Shown here one piece after another: positions 36,713 through 46,148 of a stretch of DNA of 64,000 nt (the stretch's first letter is position 1; each line of letters begins with the position of its first letter). A program made the translations under genes and the position numbers. The notes under the pieces are model-generated. The model saw nothing but the letters and a program-made list of their open reading frames with translations, did no database searches and had not been told where the DNA came from. Origin of the DNA: Emmonsiellopsis sp. PD_33 (lineage: Eukaryota; Ascomycota; Eurotiomycetes; Onygenales; Ajellomycetaceae). The stretch lies in assembly GCA_032988165.1 (NCBI GenBank), contig JANTQF010000064.1, positions 79,641 through 143,640 of the forward strand, written 5' to 3'.

Positions 36713-37456
36713 ATGGCCAGCCCCCCATCCCTCAAATCCCTCGTCCAATCCAGCTACGACACCATCGCCCCCACCTACCTTACCTGGACCACTACTACCA
36801 CCACCAGCACCCCCTCCACGCGCCTCACATACCTCCACACCCTCCTCCCCCTCCTCCCGCCACACGCCCGCGTGCTAGAACTCGGCTGCGGCGCCGGCGT
36901 CCCCGGCACCCAAACGCTGCTTGATGCTGGGCATGATGTTGTCGCGAATGATATCTCTGCTGTGCAGATTGGGTTGGCCAGGGAACTTCTTACTGGTGGT
37001 GGGGTAGATGGGGAGGGGGAGGGTGAGGGTGGGAAGCGGAAGGGAAAGGTTGAGTTTATCCAGGGGGATATGATGGGGTTGTCATTTGGGGAGGGGAGTT
37101 TCGATGCGGTGGTGGGGTTTTATTCGATTTTTCATTTGCCGAGGGGGGAGCAGGAGGTTATTATTAAGAAGATTGGGGGGTGGGTGAGGGGGGGTGGGTA
37201 TTTGTTGATGAATTTGGGGGTTATGGATGGGGAGGGGGAGGGGGATGGGGATGGGGTGTTGAGGGGGCAGTTTTTGGGCGTGGAGATGTTCTGGGCTCGT
37301 TGGAGAGAGGCGGAGGCGAGGGCGGTTGTGGAGCGGGCAGGATTTCGTGTTGGGGGGGGTGATGGGTTGGAGATGGTGGTTAGGGTTGATGTGGAGGATG
37401 GGGTGGAGGTGCCGTTCTTGTGGGTGTTTGGGAGGAAGGGGGCGGAGGGGAGATAG
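36713..37456 (+). CDS. Class I SAM-dependent methyltransferase
   Basis: Single exon, 247 aa from the ATG at 36713. An in-frame ATG at 36572 would add 47 residues, but that stretch is low-complexity Thr/Pro/Gln sequence and looks like leader. Motif I (VLELGCGAGVPGTQTLLDAG) is at residues 54-73, followed by the acidic motif-II-like VVANDIS. Motif IV region is GSFDAVVGFYSIFHLPRGEQ and a GGYLLMNLG strand follows, typical of ubiquinone/menaquinone-biosynthesis-type and small-molecule methyltransferases. Substrate is not predictable. The sense strand is extremely C-rich and G-poor to about 36900 and then extremely G-rich and C-poor to the end. Confidence 0.85.
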   Translation: MASPPSLKSLVQSSYDTIAPTYLTWTTTTTTSTPSTRLTYLHTLLPLLPPHARVLELGCGAGVPGTQTLLDAGHDVVANDISAVQIGLARELLTGGGVDGEGEGEGGKRKGKVEFIQGDMMGLSFGEGSFDAVVGFYSIFHLPRGEQEVIIKKIGGWVRGGGYLLMNLGVMDGEGEGDGDGVLRGQFLGVEMFWARWREAEARAVVERAGFRVGGGDGLEMVVRVDVEDGVEVPFLWVFGRKGAEGR

Positions 37457-37649
37457 GGTCGAGGGAAGTTGTAGGAGGGATAATGGGCGAAAGTGTCTGC
37501 TCATATGTTAGATCTGGATGTGCAGAAGGGTACGGTCCCCTAGGTCGATAGTATCGATATAGTCAGGTGTGAGAGGCCTGTAAGCCGTACAGAAACTATC
37601 GATACCAGCATCAGGAAAGAAAGGGTTGATATGTGATAAGTTGTACAGA

Positions 37650-39623
37650 TTATAAAACACATATATCAAGCCCCTTCAAATCACCCCTATTTTTCCACTC
37701 CTCAAGCACCGCCGTAAAGTCCAGGATCCCCCTCGACCACGGCAAGCCCCTTGCCATTTTCAACACATCCTCATGCTTATTCACGGCTGATGTCCTCATA
37801 TGCACGATGTCTGCGCAATCATCATCACCAGTCGTCCGGCGGACAGGGCCAGTCAAACCAGCAGACTGCGCAGCAGCCGCAAAGCCATACGCCCCCGTCG
37901 CAACGCGCATAGCCCATTCCTCCTCTGCCTCTTCTGTGGGCTCAATAATAAACTTACCTCCATCACCTACTACCCTCTCCCTAGCTGCACGCAAAATCCC
38001 CGCGGTATGGGTAGCCAGCAAATCCTCACCGTGGAGGATATTAACCGTTGCAGCAGCCTGCACCACGCCAGGGAAGAACAGGTTCGGAAAGCCGTGCGTA
38101 ATGATACCATGCAACGTCGCCGGGCCTTGCCTCTGGCTCCACTTGTCGTCCATGGACAATCCGTTGCGGCTGGTAATGGTGATCCCGGCGCGGAATGCAG
38201 GGCTGCCTCTGTTGAATGGCTCGAAGCCCGTGCCGAAGATTATCACGTCGGCTTTGAGTTCTTGGCCATTGCACAGCACGCCATGTTCTGTGAAGCCATC
38301 GATGCCGTGGCCGTCGGTATCGGCAAGGCTGACGTTGGGCAGGTTAAATGTGTGGAGGTATTCGTCGTGGAAGCATGGTCGTCTGAACCAGCCTGGATAC
38401 CAGGGTTGGAGTCGGGATGCGGTGGTGGGGTCTTTGACGATGTCTGTGACCCGGTGCCGGATGGATTCCTGGCGGGGGAGATCGAGACGGTTAATCATAT
38501 TGATGTATTCCGCAATATTGGCTTCGGTTAGCACGGCAGCTCTGGGGGAGCCACAGAGGGCGGAAATGGAAGGGAAATTCGTCCATCCGTCATTGACGAT
38601 GTTAACGGATGGCAAGTCCGGAATATTGCTCAGGAATGCTGCCATGTTCTCCCTCCGCTCTCGTTGCCATCCCGGCCTACCGTGGAATTCCCTCGTCCAC
38701 TCTTCTGCATCCACAGGCTTCTGTCCCCGTATGTCAACGGCAGACGGTGTGCGCTGAAGTACTATTAGCTCCTTTGCCCACTTGGCAAGTTGTGGAACGA
38801 CTTGAACTCCAGTGGCTCCCGTGCCTAGGAACGCAACTCTTTTATTTCTAAGATTCTTCATTCTAGGGTCTTCCGGCGTGCCACCAGTGTACTCATAATC
38901 CCAGCGGGAGGTATGGAACATGTGCCCCTTAAATCCAGCCAGCCCGTCAAGACGAGGAAGCTTAGGGCGGCTCAACGTGCCAGTGGCCAACACGAACGAG
39001 TCAGATCTGATCTGCATGGTGTCTAGAGAGGTACATATCCCCTGAACAGACTCCTTGATGATAGTTGTCACCCATTCAGCGGCTTCATCATTCCAGACGG
39101 TTTTCTGCACTGTTGCCCCAAACAAAGCCCTATCAACGAGACGCCATTTGGCAGCAACCAGTTCGGCATACGATCGTAGCTCCGGACCATACGGGTACCG
39201 GTGTTTGGGTATATACCCCGTCTCCTCCAACAGCGGCATGTAGCAGGCACTCTCCACATCACACATCAATCCCGGATAGCGGTTCCAGTACCAGCATCCC
39301 CCAAAGCCCCATGTCGAGTCCACGAGCAGTATATCTTCAGCTGCGTAGCCGGTCTCGATGAAGCGGACTGCGAAGAGAAGTGCACCGAATCCAGCACCAA
39401 CGATGAGGATCTTGGTGTGGTCGCCGTTCTTGACGGGGCTGGGAGCGGAGAGATAGGGGTTATCCGCCGTCTTCCATGGATCCTTGTTGAAGAGTTTGAA
39501 CTGGTCTGCTTTACCGATATCAACGAACGATTCATCGTGGGTGCTTGGGTGTGGACGTTTCTGCTGCTCTTGCTCGTATTTTGCGAGGAGCTCGGGAAAG
39601 GTCAGTTCAGACGTGGAGCCCAT
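37650..39623 (-). CDS. FAD-dependent Baeyer-Villiger-type monooxygenase
   Basis: Single exon, 657 aa. An FAD-binding Rossmann loop GAGFGA is at residues 76-81, followed by the WYWNRYPGLMCDVES region typical of the family. The Baeyer-Villiger fingerprint FxGxxxHTxxW occurs as FKGHMFHTSRWD at 231-242, with Asp where the consensus has Pro. An NADPH-binding loop GTGATG is at 267-272. A conserved IIFGTGFEPF motif lies near residue 465. These enzymes insert oxygen into ketones using NADPH and O2; some fungal members act in secondary metabolism or steroid breakdown. No polyketide synthase, P450 or regulator adjoins it, so a biosynthetic cluster is not indicated. Substrate unknown. No signal peptide. 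Confidence 0.88.
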   Translation of the reverse strand: MGSTSELTFPELLAKYEQEQQKRPHPSTHDESFVDIGKADQFKLFNKDPWKTADNPYLSAPSPVKNGDHTKILIVGAGFGALLFAVRFIETGYAAEDILLVDSTWGFGGCWYWNRYPGLMCDVESACYMPLLEETGYIPKHRYPYGPELRSYAELVAAKWRLVDRALFGATVQKTVWNDEAAEWVTTIIKESVQGICTSLDTMQIRSDSFVLATGTLSRPKLPRLDGLAGFKGHMFHTSRWDYEYTGGTPEDPRMKNLRNKRVAFLGTGATGVQVVPQLAKWAKELIVLQRTPSAVDIRGQKPVDAEEWTREFHGRPGWQRERRENMAAFLSNIPDLPSVNIVNDGWTNFPSISALCGSPRAAVLTEANIAEYINMINRLDLPRQESIRHRVTDIVKDPTTASRLQPWYPGWFRRPCFHDEYLHTFNLPNVSLADTDGHGIDGFTEHGVLCNGQELKADVIIFGTGFEPFNRGSPAFRAGITITSRNGLSMDDKWSQRQGPATLHGIITHGFPNLFFPGVVQAAATVNILHGEDLLATHTAGILRAARERVVGDGGKFIIEPTEEAEEEWAMRVATGAYGFAAAAQSAGLTGPVRRTTGDDDCADIVHMRTSAVNKHEDVLKMARGLPWSRGILDFTAVLEEWKNRGDLKGLDICVL

Positions 39624-40250
39624 GGTTGTTGAGTAAGCAAGATTTTATTGAGAGAAATAAGGCGGAGAGGAGGTAGCTCCACGCCCCGTAACCGGCAATC
39701 TGGTAGATAATAAACATGCGGACTGGCATTGGCTTTGTTATCATTATCCCAAGTGATCCAGCCATGATGCCACCAACTATGTATCAAAGATGATGTCGAT
39801 TGTTCTCCCATTATTGCTCTGGCTGAAAGCTTGTGCCCCCTAGAACCGAACCAGCCGGACTCGGTAGAGTTATTCCATGCTTGAACCATAATTCCTACCA
39901 CCAAATGCCATAAAATACAACCACCTGGGCAAGCTTTCTCCCAATGCAGGCTTTAGATTGTTCGTAGAACAATACTAGCTACATGTACGGCTTGGCGTAT
40001 GGCCGAACGCGGCAGTAGGTGGGCACGATATACCATTGGGTCCATCTTAGCCAGGCCATGGGGATTTCAGCTCGTGCAGGGGTTATGTTCCGTTCCATTG
40101 AACCTGGAGTAAGCATCGATATCGACATGGAGTTTGAATCTTCGTTTTGTTCGTGGAGGAAAAGCAAGTTACGTAAGCGAACACCCCCTTTCCTGAGACC
40201 TTTAAGGAGAGGATTATTATCCTGCTTGAAGAAACTAAAAGAAGTCAGGC
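39624..40250. other. Monooxygenase upstream region
   Basis: No supported gene. Frames at 39602-39904 and 40019-40270 lack family features. Confidence 0.45.
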
Positions 40251-40905
40251 TTAACGCTGCGGGAACTTGATCAGTATGGGAATCCTCATTCCATCATATT
40301 CGCCTACATTTCGCTCAATGACTTGTTTGATAGTGAGACCGTTGATATTCCACGTCTCCACGGCATGGGTGCCTGCCCTAGTGATGGTAATGACATCCAT
40401 CTTCACGTCTGAGTTGGCTGCCTGATCACAGTCAAACTGAATCCCCATTCCGCCGCTGAGATTCCTGGTGATGAGTCTTATATTCAGTCCCTGGGTTCCA
40501 TAGCGCCTCAGACCAAAGTAGGGGTTGCCGGTCATCATGAAATAGGGGATTCAAACATTCTGCGTAGTCAGACTCGATGGCGCCGCGACCGGAGCGGTTT
40601 TTGACGTTAATAGTGCCGCAGCCTTCAAAGATCTTGCCGTTGCTGATGGATATTGTGCCGGCAACCAATAGAGACAGATGCAAGAGCGAAGACCCCCTGG
40701 CCGCTGCTGATGGAATCTAAGGCGGACTGAGTTGCGGCGCGGTAGTTGGAGCCGGTGGAGACCAGGTGGGCTTGTAAGAGCCGGTTCTAGACTATGCTTC
40801 TCACGAGATTGCTGTAATAGTAAGCAAGGAACGCAAGAAGAATTGACTCCAGAGCCCTGGGCAAATCAACATACGGCTGCGTGATCTCCGCCCTCCTCGA
40901 CCAAA
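40251..40905 (-). pseudogene. Broken gene of unrecognised family
   Basis: A minus-strand coding-like trail runs from about 40905 to a TAA-type end at 40251. One frame reads ALESILLAFLAYYYSNLVRS, meets a TAG near 40791 and continues NRLLQAHLVSTGSNYRAATQ to FALASVS. A second frame carries GTISISNGKIFEGCGTINVK up to AECLNP; a third carries YFMMTGNPYFGLRRYGTQGL through MRIPILIKFPQR. The last two frames would join if one C were absent from a CCCC run near 40543-40546. No intron with good ends explains either break. The TAG could derive from a CAG. Protein-like composition persists on both sides of each break, which argues for recent decay or assembly errors rather than chance frames. Confidence 0.5.
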
Positions 40906-41955
40906 TTTGATATGCTGGGAAACGTTCCGTCGTTAACCTTAGATATTCTGGTCACAAACATATCCGTGTATGAATTACCCTATTCCGAAATGGAAAGGTA
41001 GAGTATCATACCAAGGCCACGGAGACGCACAGGAAAACCCCGGATCTGATAGTTACCACACGGCTATCATTTCGTTCCGCTCTCGGCCTCATTTAAACCG
41101 AATCCTGTAGATGAAAGAGAGGTAGTCCAAGATCTTGGCTTCCTCCCCGCCCTCATTATGTTTCGCGCATAGCGTTTGATAGGACAGGCTTCACGGTCCG
41201 GGAGTGTCATCTCATTCGAGCTATAACCACCACGACGTTACAGCCAGAATTGGGACCAGAATTTGGGCTTTAAATATCGGCCTCCAATATCCCAATGTTG
41301 GAAGAGGTCTGCACTTTCGACCAACCTATGCACAAAGGGCCTGGCACTCTTTGCTAAGACATTGGCGGGTTGCCAGCTTGCAGAGCCGAGGGAGGGGAGT
41401 CCTGAGTGTCAAACATCGGGAACCGAGTCTCAGCGGTAGATGGTAGGTTTATAGTTCCCCTTTTGAGGACTATGAGGAGGGTCTGGGGCTTAGTTGTCTC
41501 CTGTGAGATTGCGGAGAATCTAACGATGACGAGTATCATGAACCAAGGCCGGGATTCTCTCAGCTGGATGCCTGTCTTGGTAAATCTGCCCATTTATTCT
41601 TGTGTTCTTTTTGAGAACTTGCCGTAGAACGGTAGAAGGCTGTAGGGCGGCCTTTGATAGTATTGATAAAAGACGGGTACATAGAGACGAGCGTGTAGAG
41701 GGAACGCAACGAATTGAAAATTGAAACGTCTAAATGCCAATGATCAAGTCAATCCATAGAAAGCGAGTAGGTTCATAAAACGAGCATGTAAAGTAGACAA
41801 ATCTGACGTGGTTTGTCCGAGCAAAAGGAAAAGAAAAGAGTGAGGTTGAAACAGACGACAATCCTCACCTAAGATTTAAATAATTTGGAAACTTCAACAT
41901 CATCCAACTTCAACCTCAAAAACACCCATCATCACCACCACCCATACCCGCCAAT
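40906..41955. other. Intergenic
   Basis: Possible upstream remains of the broken gene and the promoter of the recycling factor. Frames of 70-80 codons around 41204-41627 on both strands are not convincing. The last 60 bases are A/C-rich, the probable leader of the next gene. Confidence 0.4.
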
Positions 41956-43009
41956 ATGTCTCCAGCCACCCGCTCCCTGAACTCCGAAGTCCTGTCCCTC
42001 CTCACATCCCGAACCACAGCCCTCAATGGCGCACTCCGCTCCCGCTCCGCACTCCGCCCGCTGAGCTCCCGCATCACACCCGCCGCGGCCAGACCAACAT
42101 TCCAGCCCAACACCCTCACGCCTCTCCGGCCATTCTCCACTTCGCCCACCCTCTCCAAGAAGAAAGACAAATACGCCAAAGAGTCGAAAAAGGACTCCAA
42201 ATCCTCCTCGTCCTCCGGCTCCTCTTCCTCCGCTTCCTCCTCCGCCGAACCCGACGACCCCTTTGACTTCTCCCAGCTGCAAACCGGCATCTCAGACGCA
42301 GTCGCCAGGCTGAAAGATGACATCTCCAAGCTGCGGGCCGGCGGCAGGTTTAATCCCGAGGCCATTGAGTCGTTGCGCATTCCGCTGAAGAAGGGGGCTA
42401 AGGAGACGGCGAAGCTGGGGGAGCTGGCGCAGGTGATTCCCAAGGGGGGTCGGATGGTGACGGTTTTGGTTGGGGAGGAGGAGGTATGTTGATTATCTTT
42501 TCTTCTTCTTTTCGATTTGGATGGCTTGGTTGTTTCTGGGAATGTTTAGTGGATAGGAATTGAAGACAATTGCTTCACTCCCGTCCTGCCCCAATTGTCC
42601 CCCAAAAACCAACCCCAACCATCACAATTCCAACCACAAACTAACTCAAATCAATCTCCAGTACCTAAAACCCATCTCCTCCGCCATAACCTCCTCCAAC
42701 CTCTCCCTCACCCCACAACCAGACGCCCACAACAGCCTCCAACTCAACATCCCCATCCCACCGCCCACCAAAGAATCGCGCGACCAGTCCGTCAAAGACG
42801 CCAAGGCCGCCATGGATAAAGCCTCCAACGCCGTGCGCAATGCCCGGGGCGCCCTGAATAAGAAGCTGAAGAATATGGGCGTGAAGAAGGTGGTTCGGCC
42901 GGATGATCTGCGTAAGGCTATTGAGCAGATGGAGAAGGTGGCGGAGAAGGGCCAGAAGGAGGTCAAGGATGTTTTTGAGGGGGCGAGGAAGACGTTGGAG
43001 TCTTCGTGA
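41956..43009 (+). CDS. RRF1: Mitochondrial ribosome recycling factor
   Basis: Two exons, 41956-42483 and 42662-43009; 291 aa, intron GTATGT...TCCAG with phase 0. The first ~90 residues are a Ser/Arg/Thr-rich mitochondrial presequence ending near LRPFSTSPTLSKKKDKYAKE. The RRF domain follows: ISDAVARLKDDISKLRAGGR is helix 1, with PEAIESLRIPL behind it, and the C-terminal arm contains the SVKDAKAAMDKASNAVRNAR helix. Bacterial-type RRF with EF-G splits post-termination ribosomes; this copy should work in the mitochondrial matrix. Each of the two exons begins C-rich and ends G-rich. Convergent with the gene at 43291-44506. Confidence 0.88.
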
Positions 43010-43290
43010 TGGGCAGTTTGGGGGGAGGTTCTTTTGGGGGGTTCTTGTATGATACTAGAAATGGGGGTTTTATGGATGTACTTTTCAACTGGATAGGGAT
43101 TTAAAATGGGTTGTTTTGGGGATATTTTTGGTATTGGGTTTTTTCTTCTGTTGGGAAATAGAGAAGTGATATAAGAAAACATAATGTACAATTTAACATA
43201 AGAAAAAAGTAAATTCTAAACAATGCACGTAGCAAGTATATAATATCACAAAATCTGCGCGCATTTTCCTCCTCTACCCACTTCCCCGAC

Positions 43291-44506
43291 CTATGCCTTC
43301 GCGCGCGCCTGGCCCTTCACCTTAGGCATTGCCTTCGCCAACACATCCAAAAACTGCTCCCGATGCGGCCCCTGGTAGGTCGGGTTATTCCTCAGATTCC
43401 TCAGCACATCCGTATAAAACGGATGCGACGGCACCGTATCCCTCTCCTCCTTGACCTCCTGCTCATACTCCCCCGTCACCAGCCGACTAACAAGCTGCTT
43501 CCGCTGTGTCTCATTCATCGGCTTGAACGACATATCCTCAGGCTCGATCACCTCCGCCTTGCGCTCCGTGAGCATCTCCGCGCGCTCAGCCGCCATCTTC
43601 TTCGCAGCCTCAACGGCCTCGTTCTTCTCCTGCTCGCTGTTGAAATACACCCACTCGCCCTTATGGATGCGCTGGGCGAGGAGGTCCGTGGGCTCGAACG
43701 AGTTGACGTATCGCTCGCTCATCCACGCCAGGCGCTCATGGAGGGCTTCCACGGGGCCCGTCTCGCCGATGGGGAGGGCGGGCCAGGTGCGCTGGAGGTT
43801 CTCGACGCTGGAGCCCTGCGGGGCGTAGCGGACGGGTTTCACGCGGTCGTTCTCCCATTGCTCGAGGTATGCGGCTTCCTCGGCCGCTCGCTCCTGCGGC
43901 GTCATTTCTGTCCTGAAGCTTGAGCTATTCGCACCGCTGTCTTGCGACGATAGGTTTTTCGAGCGGCGACGGGGCCCGGTGGGTTTTGGCCCCCTGTTGG
44001 GCCCCCTGTTGTTATTCCCCTGGGGCCCCCGGGCTCCTGTTCCGGGTCGGGCTCCGAATGTAGGTCTGCCTCCGCCTAATCGGAGGTTCGGCGAGGCGCG
44101 GAGGATCTTGGTTGGTTTTTCGCCCGAGGTGTTGATTCTGGTGCCGAGGGCGCGGATGTCGATTGGTCGACGTTGGGGGGGTGCGCGGCCGTCGTTAGAC
44201 ACACGTCGGATGGGTGGAAGGGAAGAGGAGGAGGAGGAGGGAGGGGAGACATTTTGGGGGCCTAAGTTTGAATTGAAAGCGTTGGTCAGCCCATGTCTAT
44301 AATGCGCATTTGATGGTGTTCGGGGAGAATTTATCCCCCGGTTCCTTCAAGAACACACCTTTTGTCGAGCTATTATCTTCCGATGCCCTGCTCGCCGTCG
44401 AGGACAGCTGTCGGGTAGCTCCCGCTGCTCCTTGGCTCCATTTGCTCACGACGGAGTCAGCGACTGCGGCCCATTGCCGCGAGGTTACGGCGTGGCATTT
44501 GAACAT
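43291..44506 (-). CDS. Predicted mitochondrial protein, family not recognised
   Basis: Two exons, 44506-44359 and 44261-43291; 372 aa. The 97-base intron runs GTGTGT to CTTAG and restores one frame (ASEDNSSTKG/PQNVSPP). Without this intron the main frame has no ATG, only a GTG at 44202, so the upstream exon is needed. The first 45 residues (MFKCHAVTSRQWAAVADSVV, then QLSSTASRAS) look like a mitochondrial presequence. The middle is Gly/Pro/Arg/Asn-rich (GNNNRGPNRGPKPTGPRRRS) and could bind RNA. The C-terminal half is helical, with LAWMSERYVNSFEPTDLLAQ, AAKKMAAERAEMLTERKAEV and a final NPTYQGPHREQFLDVLAKAM. A mitoribosome- or mtRNA-associated role is a guess from composition and targeting only. 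Confidence 0.8.
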
Positions 44507-44844
44507 GGTTGGGGATTGGGCGTATCGCCCGGTGGGACGGACAAGGTGAAGCGACACGCAAGCGACCCTTCTGGCGGAAAGGGAAGGGTGAGTGGTGGTG
44601 ATCCGCCAATTGATGGATCTCGGTGTCGTGGAGATTGAAGATTGAAGCTGTGAAGTTGGGGAGAATCTTTTTTTGGACGTCACGTGATATCGAATTGAGT
44701 CTCCCCTCACAACTTTGTTCTCTCCAACCATCAACCTCAATCTATTGAATATCTCGACCTTCTCGAGACGACTATTGTTACCGCACTCCCGTCAACAACA
44801 GGGAATAAACTGTCGCTTCAACACCACAACTTCTAAACACAACC
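44507..44844. promoter_or_regulatory. Bidirectional promoter, mitochondrial gene / CDC26
   Basis: 338 bases between divergent ATGs. The notable site is TCACGTGATATC at 44680-44691, nearly midway (174 and 154 bases from the two starts). C/A-rich leader before CDC26. Confidence 0.6.
44680..44691 (+). promoter_or_regulatory. E-box-type site TCACGTGATATC, copy 2
   Basis: Exact repeat of the 12-base word at 11439-11450. Both copies serve a gene for a predicted mitochondrial protein. Confidence 0.4.
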
Positions 44845-45087
44845 ATGCTCCGCCGCAAACCAACCGCAATAACCATAACCTCCGAAGACCTCATCGCTTT
44901 CGAAGAAGAGCGTCTACGACAACAACAAAGCAAAGAAAACAACAATCAAAACCGCGACTCCTCCTCAGCCGGGAATTTCTACTCCAGCTCCGCCGCGTTT
45001 GATCCGAATGATGAGCTGAAGCCGTTGCCTGGTGATAAGGCGAGGATTGTGAGGACGAGGGATGAGAGAATTGGATTAGGGAGATGA
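44845..45087 (+). CDS. CDC26: Cdc26-like subunit of the anaphase-promoting complex
   Basis: Single exon, 80 aa. The N-terminus MLRRKPTAITITSEDLIAFE matches the conserved CDC26 start, MLRRKPT, which inserts into the TPR groove of the APC/C subunit Cdc16/APC6 and stabilises it. A Gln/Asn/Ser-rich linker follows and the tail RTRDERIGLGR resembles the DRIGY-type end of larger homologues. The APC/C is the nuclear ubiquitin ligase that triggers anaphase. So small a gene is easily missed in automatic annotation. Family call rests on the N-terminal motif and the length. Confidence 0.85.
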   Translation: MLRRKPTAITITSEDLIAFEEERLRQQQSKENNNQNRDSSSAGNFYSSSAAFDPNDELKPLPGDKARIVRTRDERIGLGR

Positions 45088-45113
45088 GGGATCTTAGTTT
45101 TGATTGGACCGGA

Positions 45114-45135
45114 TTGGGTTGGGTTGGGTTGGGTT
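45114..45135. repeat. TTGGG tandem repeat
   Basis: Four TTGGG units plus a partial one, just after CDC26 in its 3' UTR. Five-base units differ from the fungal telomere repeat TTAGGG. Confidence 0.85.
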
Positions 45136-46109
45136 GGATGGGTCTTCTCTTTCTACGTTATGAATGGGGGACATAGGGAATACATTGGGAAGCCCGGAAT
45201 GGCTATCCCCAAAGTCTAGCTTTCTAAATGGGAGCTGAGGTCAGGGGTCAATAGTGCGTATCGTTCTGTGCATCGACAGCTGGATCTCCTCGCGAAACGA
45301 TGAGTGTGCGAATATACGACCCAACCACACCAGATCAACCACCACTGCAGACATCGTGCTCCCGCTCCCCTCGCCCAGTGTGGATGTTAAGGGGGGCAGA
45401 AGAACCAACACCCTTTCAAATTTCCGGCCCATCCTCGCAATAGACAGCTCTCCACAAACCACCCAACCCGCCATTTCCAAGCAAACCACCAGCGAAGCAT
45501 GAGGAAAGCAAAAAATATCCTTTCGCCCCTTTTCACGCTCCGTTTAACAACATATACCCACGCACATGTCTAGCTGCAGGAATCGATACCATACCAGCTC
45601 CACCCGCCTCATCCGCGCCATAGCCATATCTGAAGAATCTACTTCCGCCTTGCAAGCCTTCGAGAATCGCCCTGCCGCACATGCAACCACTATCATGCCC
45701 CGCAAGGGCAGCACCCAAACTAGGTGCCGAGACTCGGTTTTCCAAGCAAGACGGGAAACGAAAACCCTACTCCAGGCCCTGAAGCGGAGTCAGGACGGAT
45801 AGAACGGGATGAGATGCTATGTAACTGTGAGAGAAAAAATCTTAAATAGAACTGACCCTAATCGAAACCCATTGATTGGAAAACCCACAACTTGAATACA
45901 TACATACCACGCGGCGTTTTATATAATAAAGCTTATATAACTAGCTAATAATGTACACCCACCCTCCCTCTCTCGGCGCATATATACATACAGCACACGT
46001 ACTGGGCCGATGAAAACTAACTATGTACAGAGCATACACACACATGCACATATGCACGCAGTATAGAACATACAGCAAGTTGCCTCCATTGATTCATTCG
46101 TTCATTCGT

Positions 46110-46148
46110 TCCATTTCCATTTCCATTTCCAAATCCAAATCCAAATCC
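46110..46148. repeat. Hexamer repeat CATTTC then CAAATC
   Basis: Three CATTTC units run directly into three or four CAAATC units, a compound tandem repeat in noncoding sequence. Confidence 0.8.

Noticed and set aside
36713..39623. Methyltransferase plus monooxygenase as a secondary-metabolite cluster
   Set aside because: Only two tailoring-type enzymes, no backbone synthase, transporter or regulator next to them; flanking genes are housekeeping or broken.
40432..40683. Intact small secreted protein starting at 40683
   Set aside because: The first codon there is TTG, not ATG, and coding-like sequence continues upstream and downstream in other frames.
44202..44262. GTG at 44202 as the start of the 372-aa mitochondrial protein
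   Set aside because: Eukaryotic initiation at GTG is unlikely and an upstream exon with good splice sites gives an ATG and presequence.
45114..45135. TTGGG repeats as an internal telomere tract
   Set aside because: The unit is five bases and lacks the A of TTAGGG; it fits a slipped simple repeat in a G/T-rich 3' UTR.
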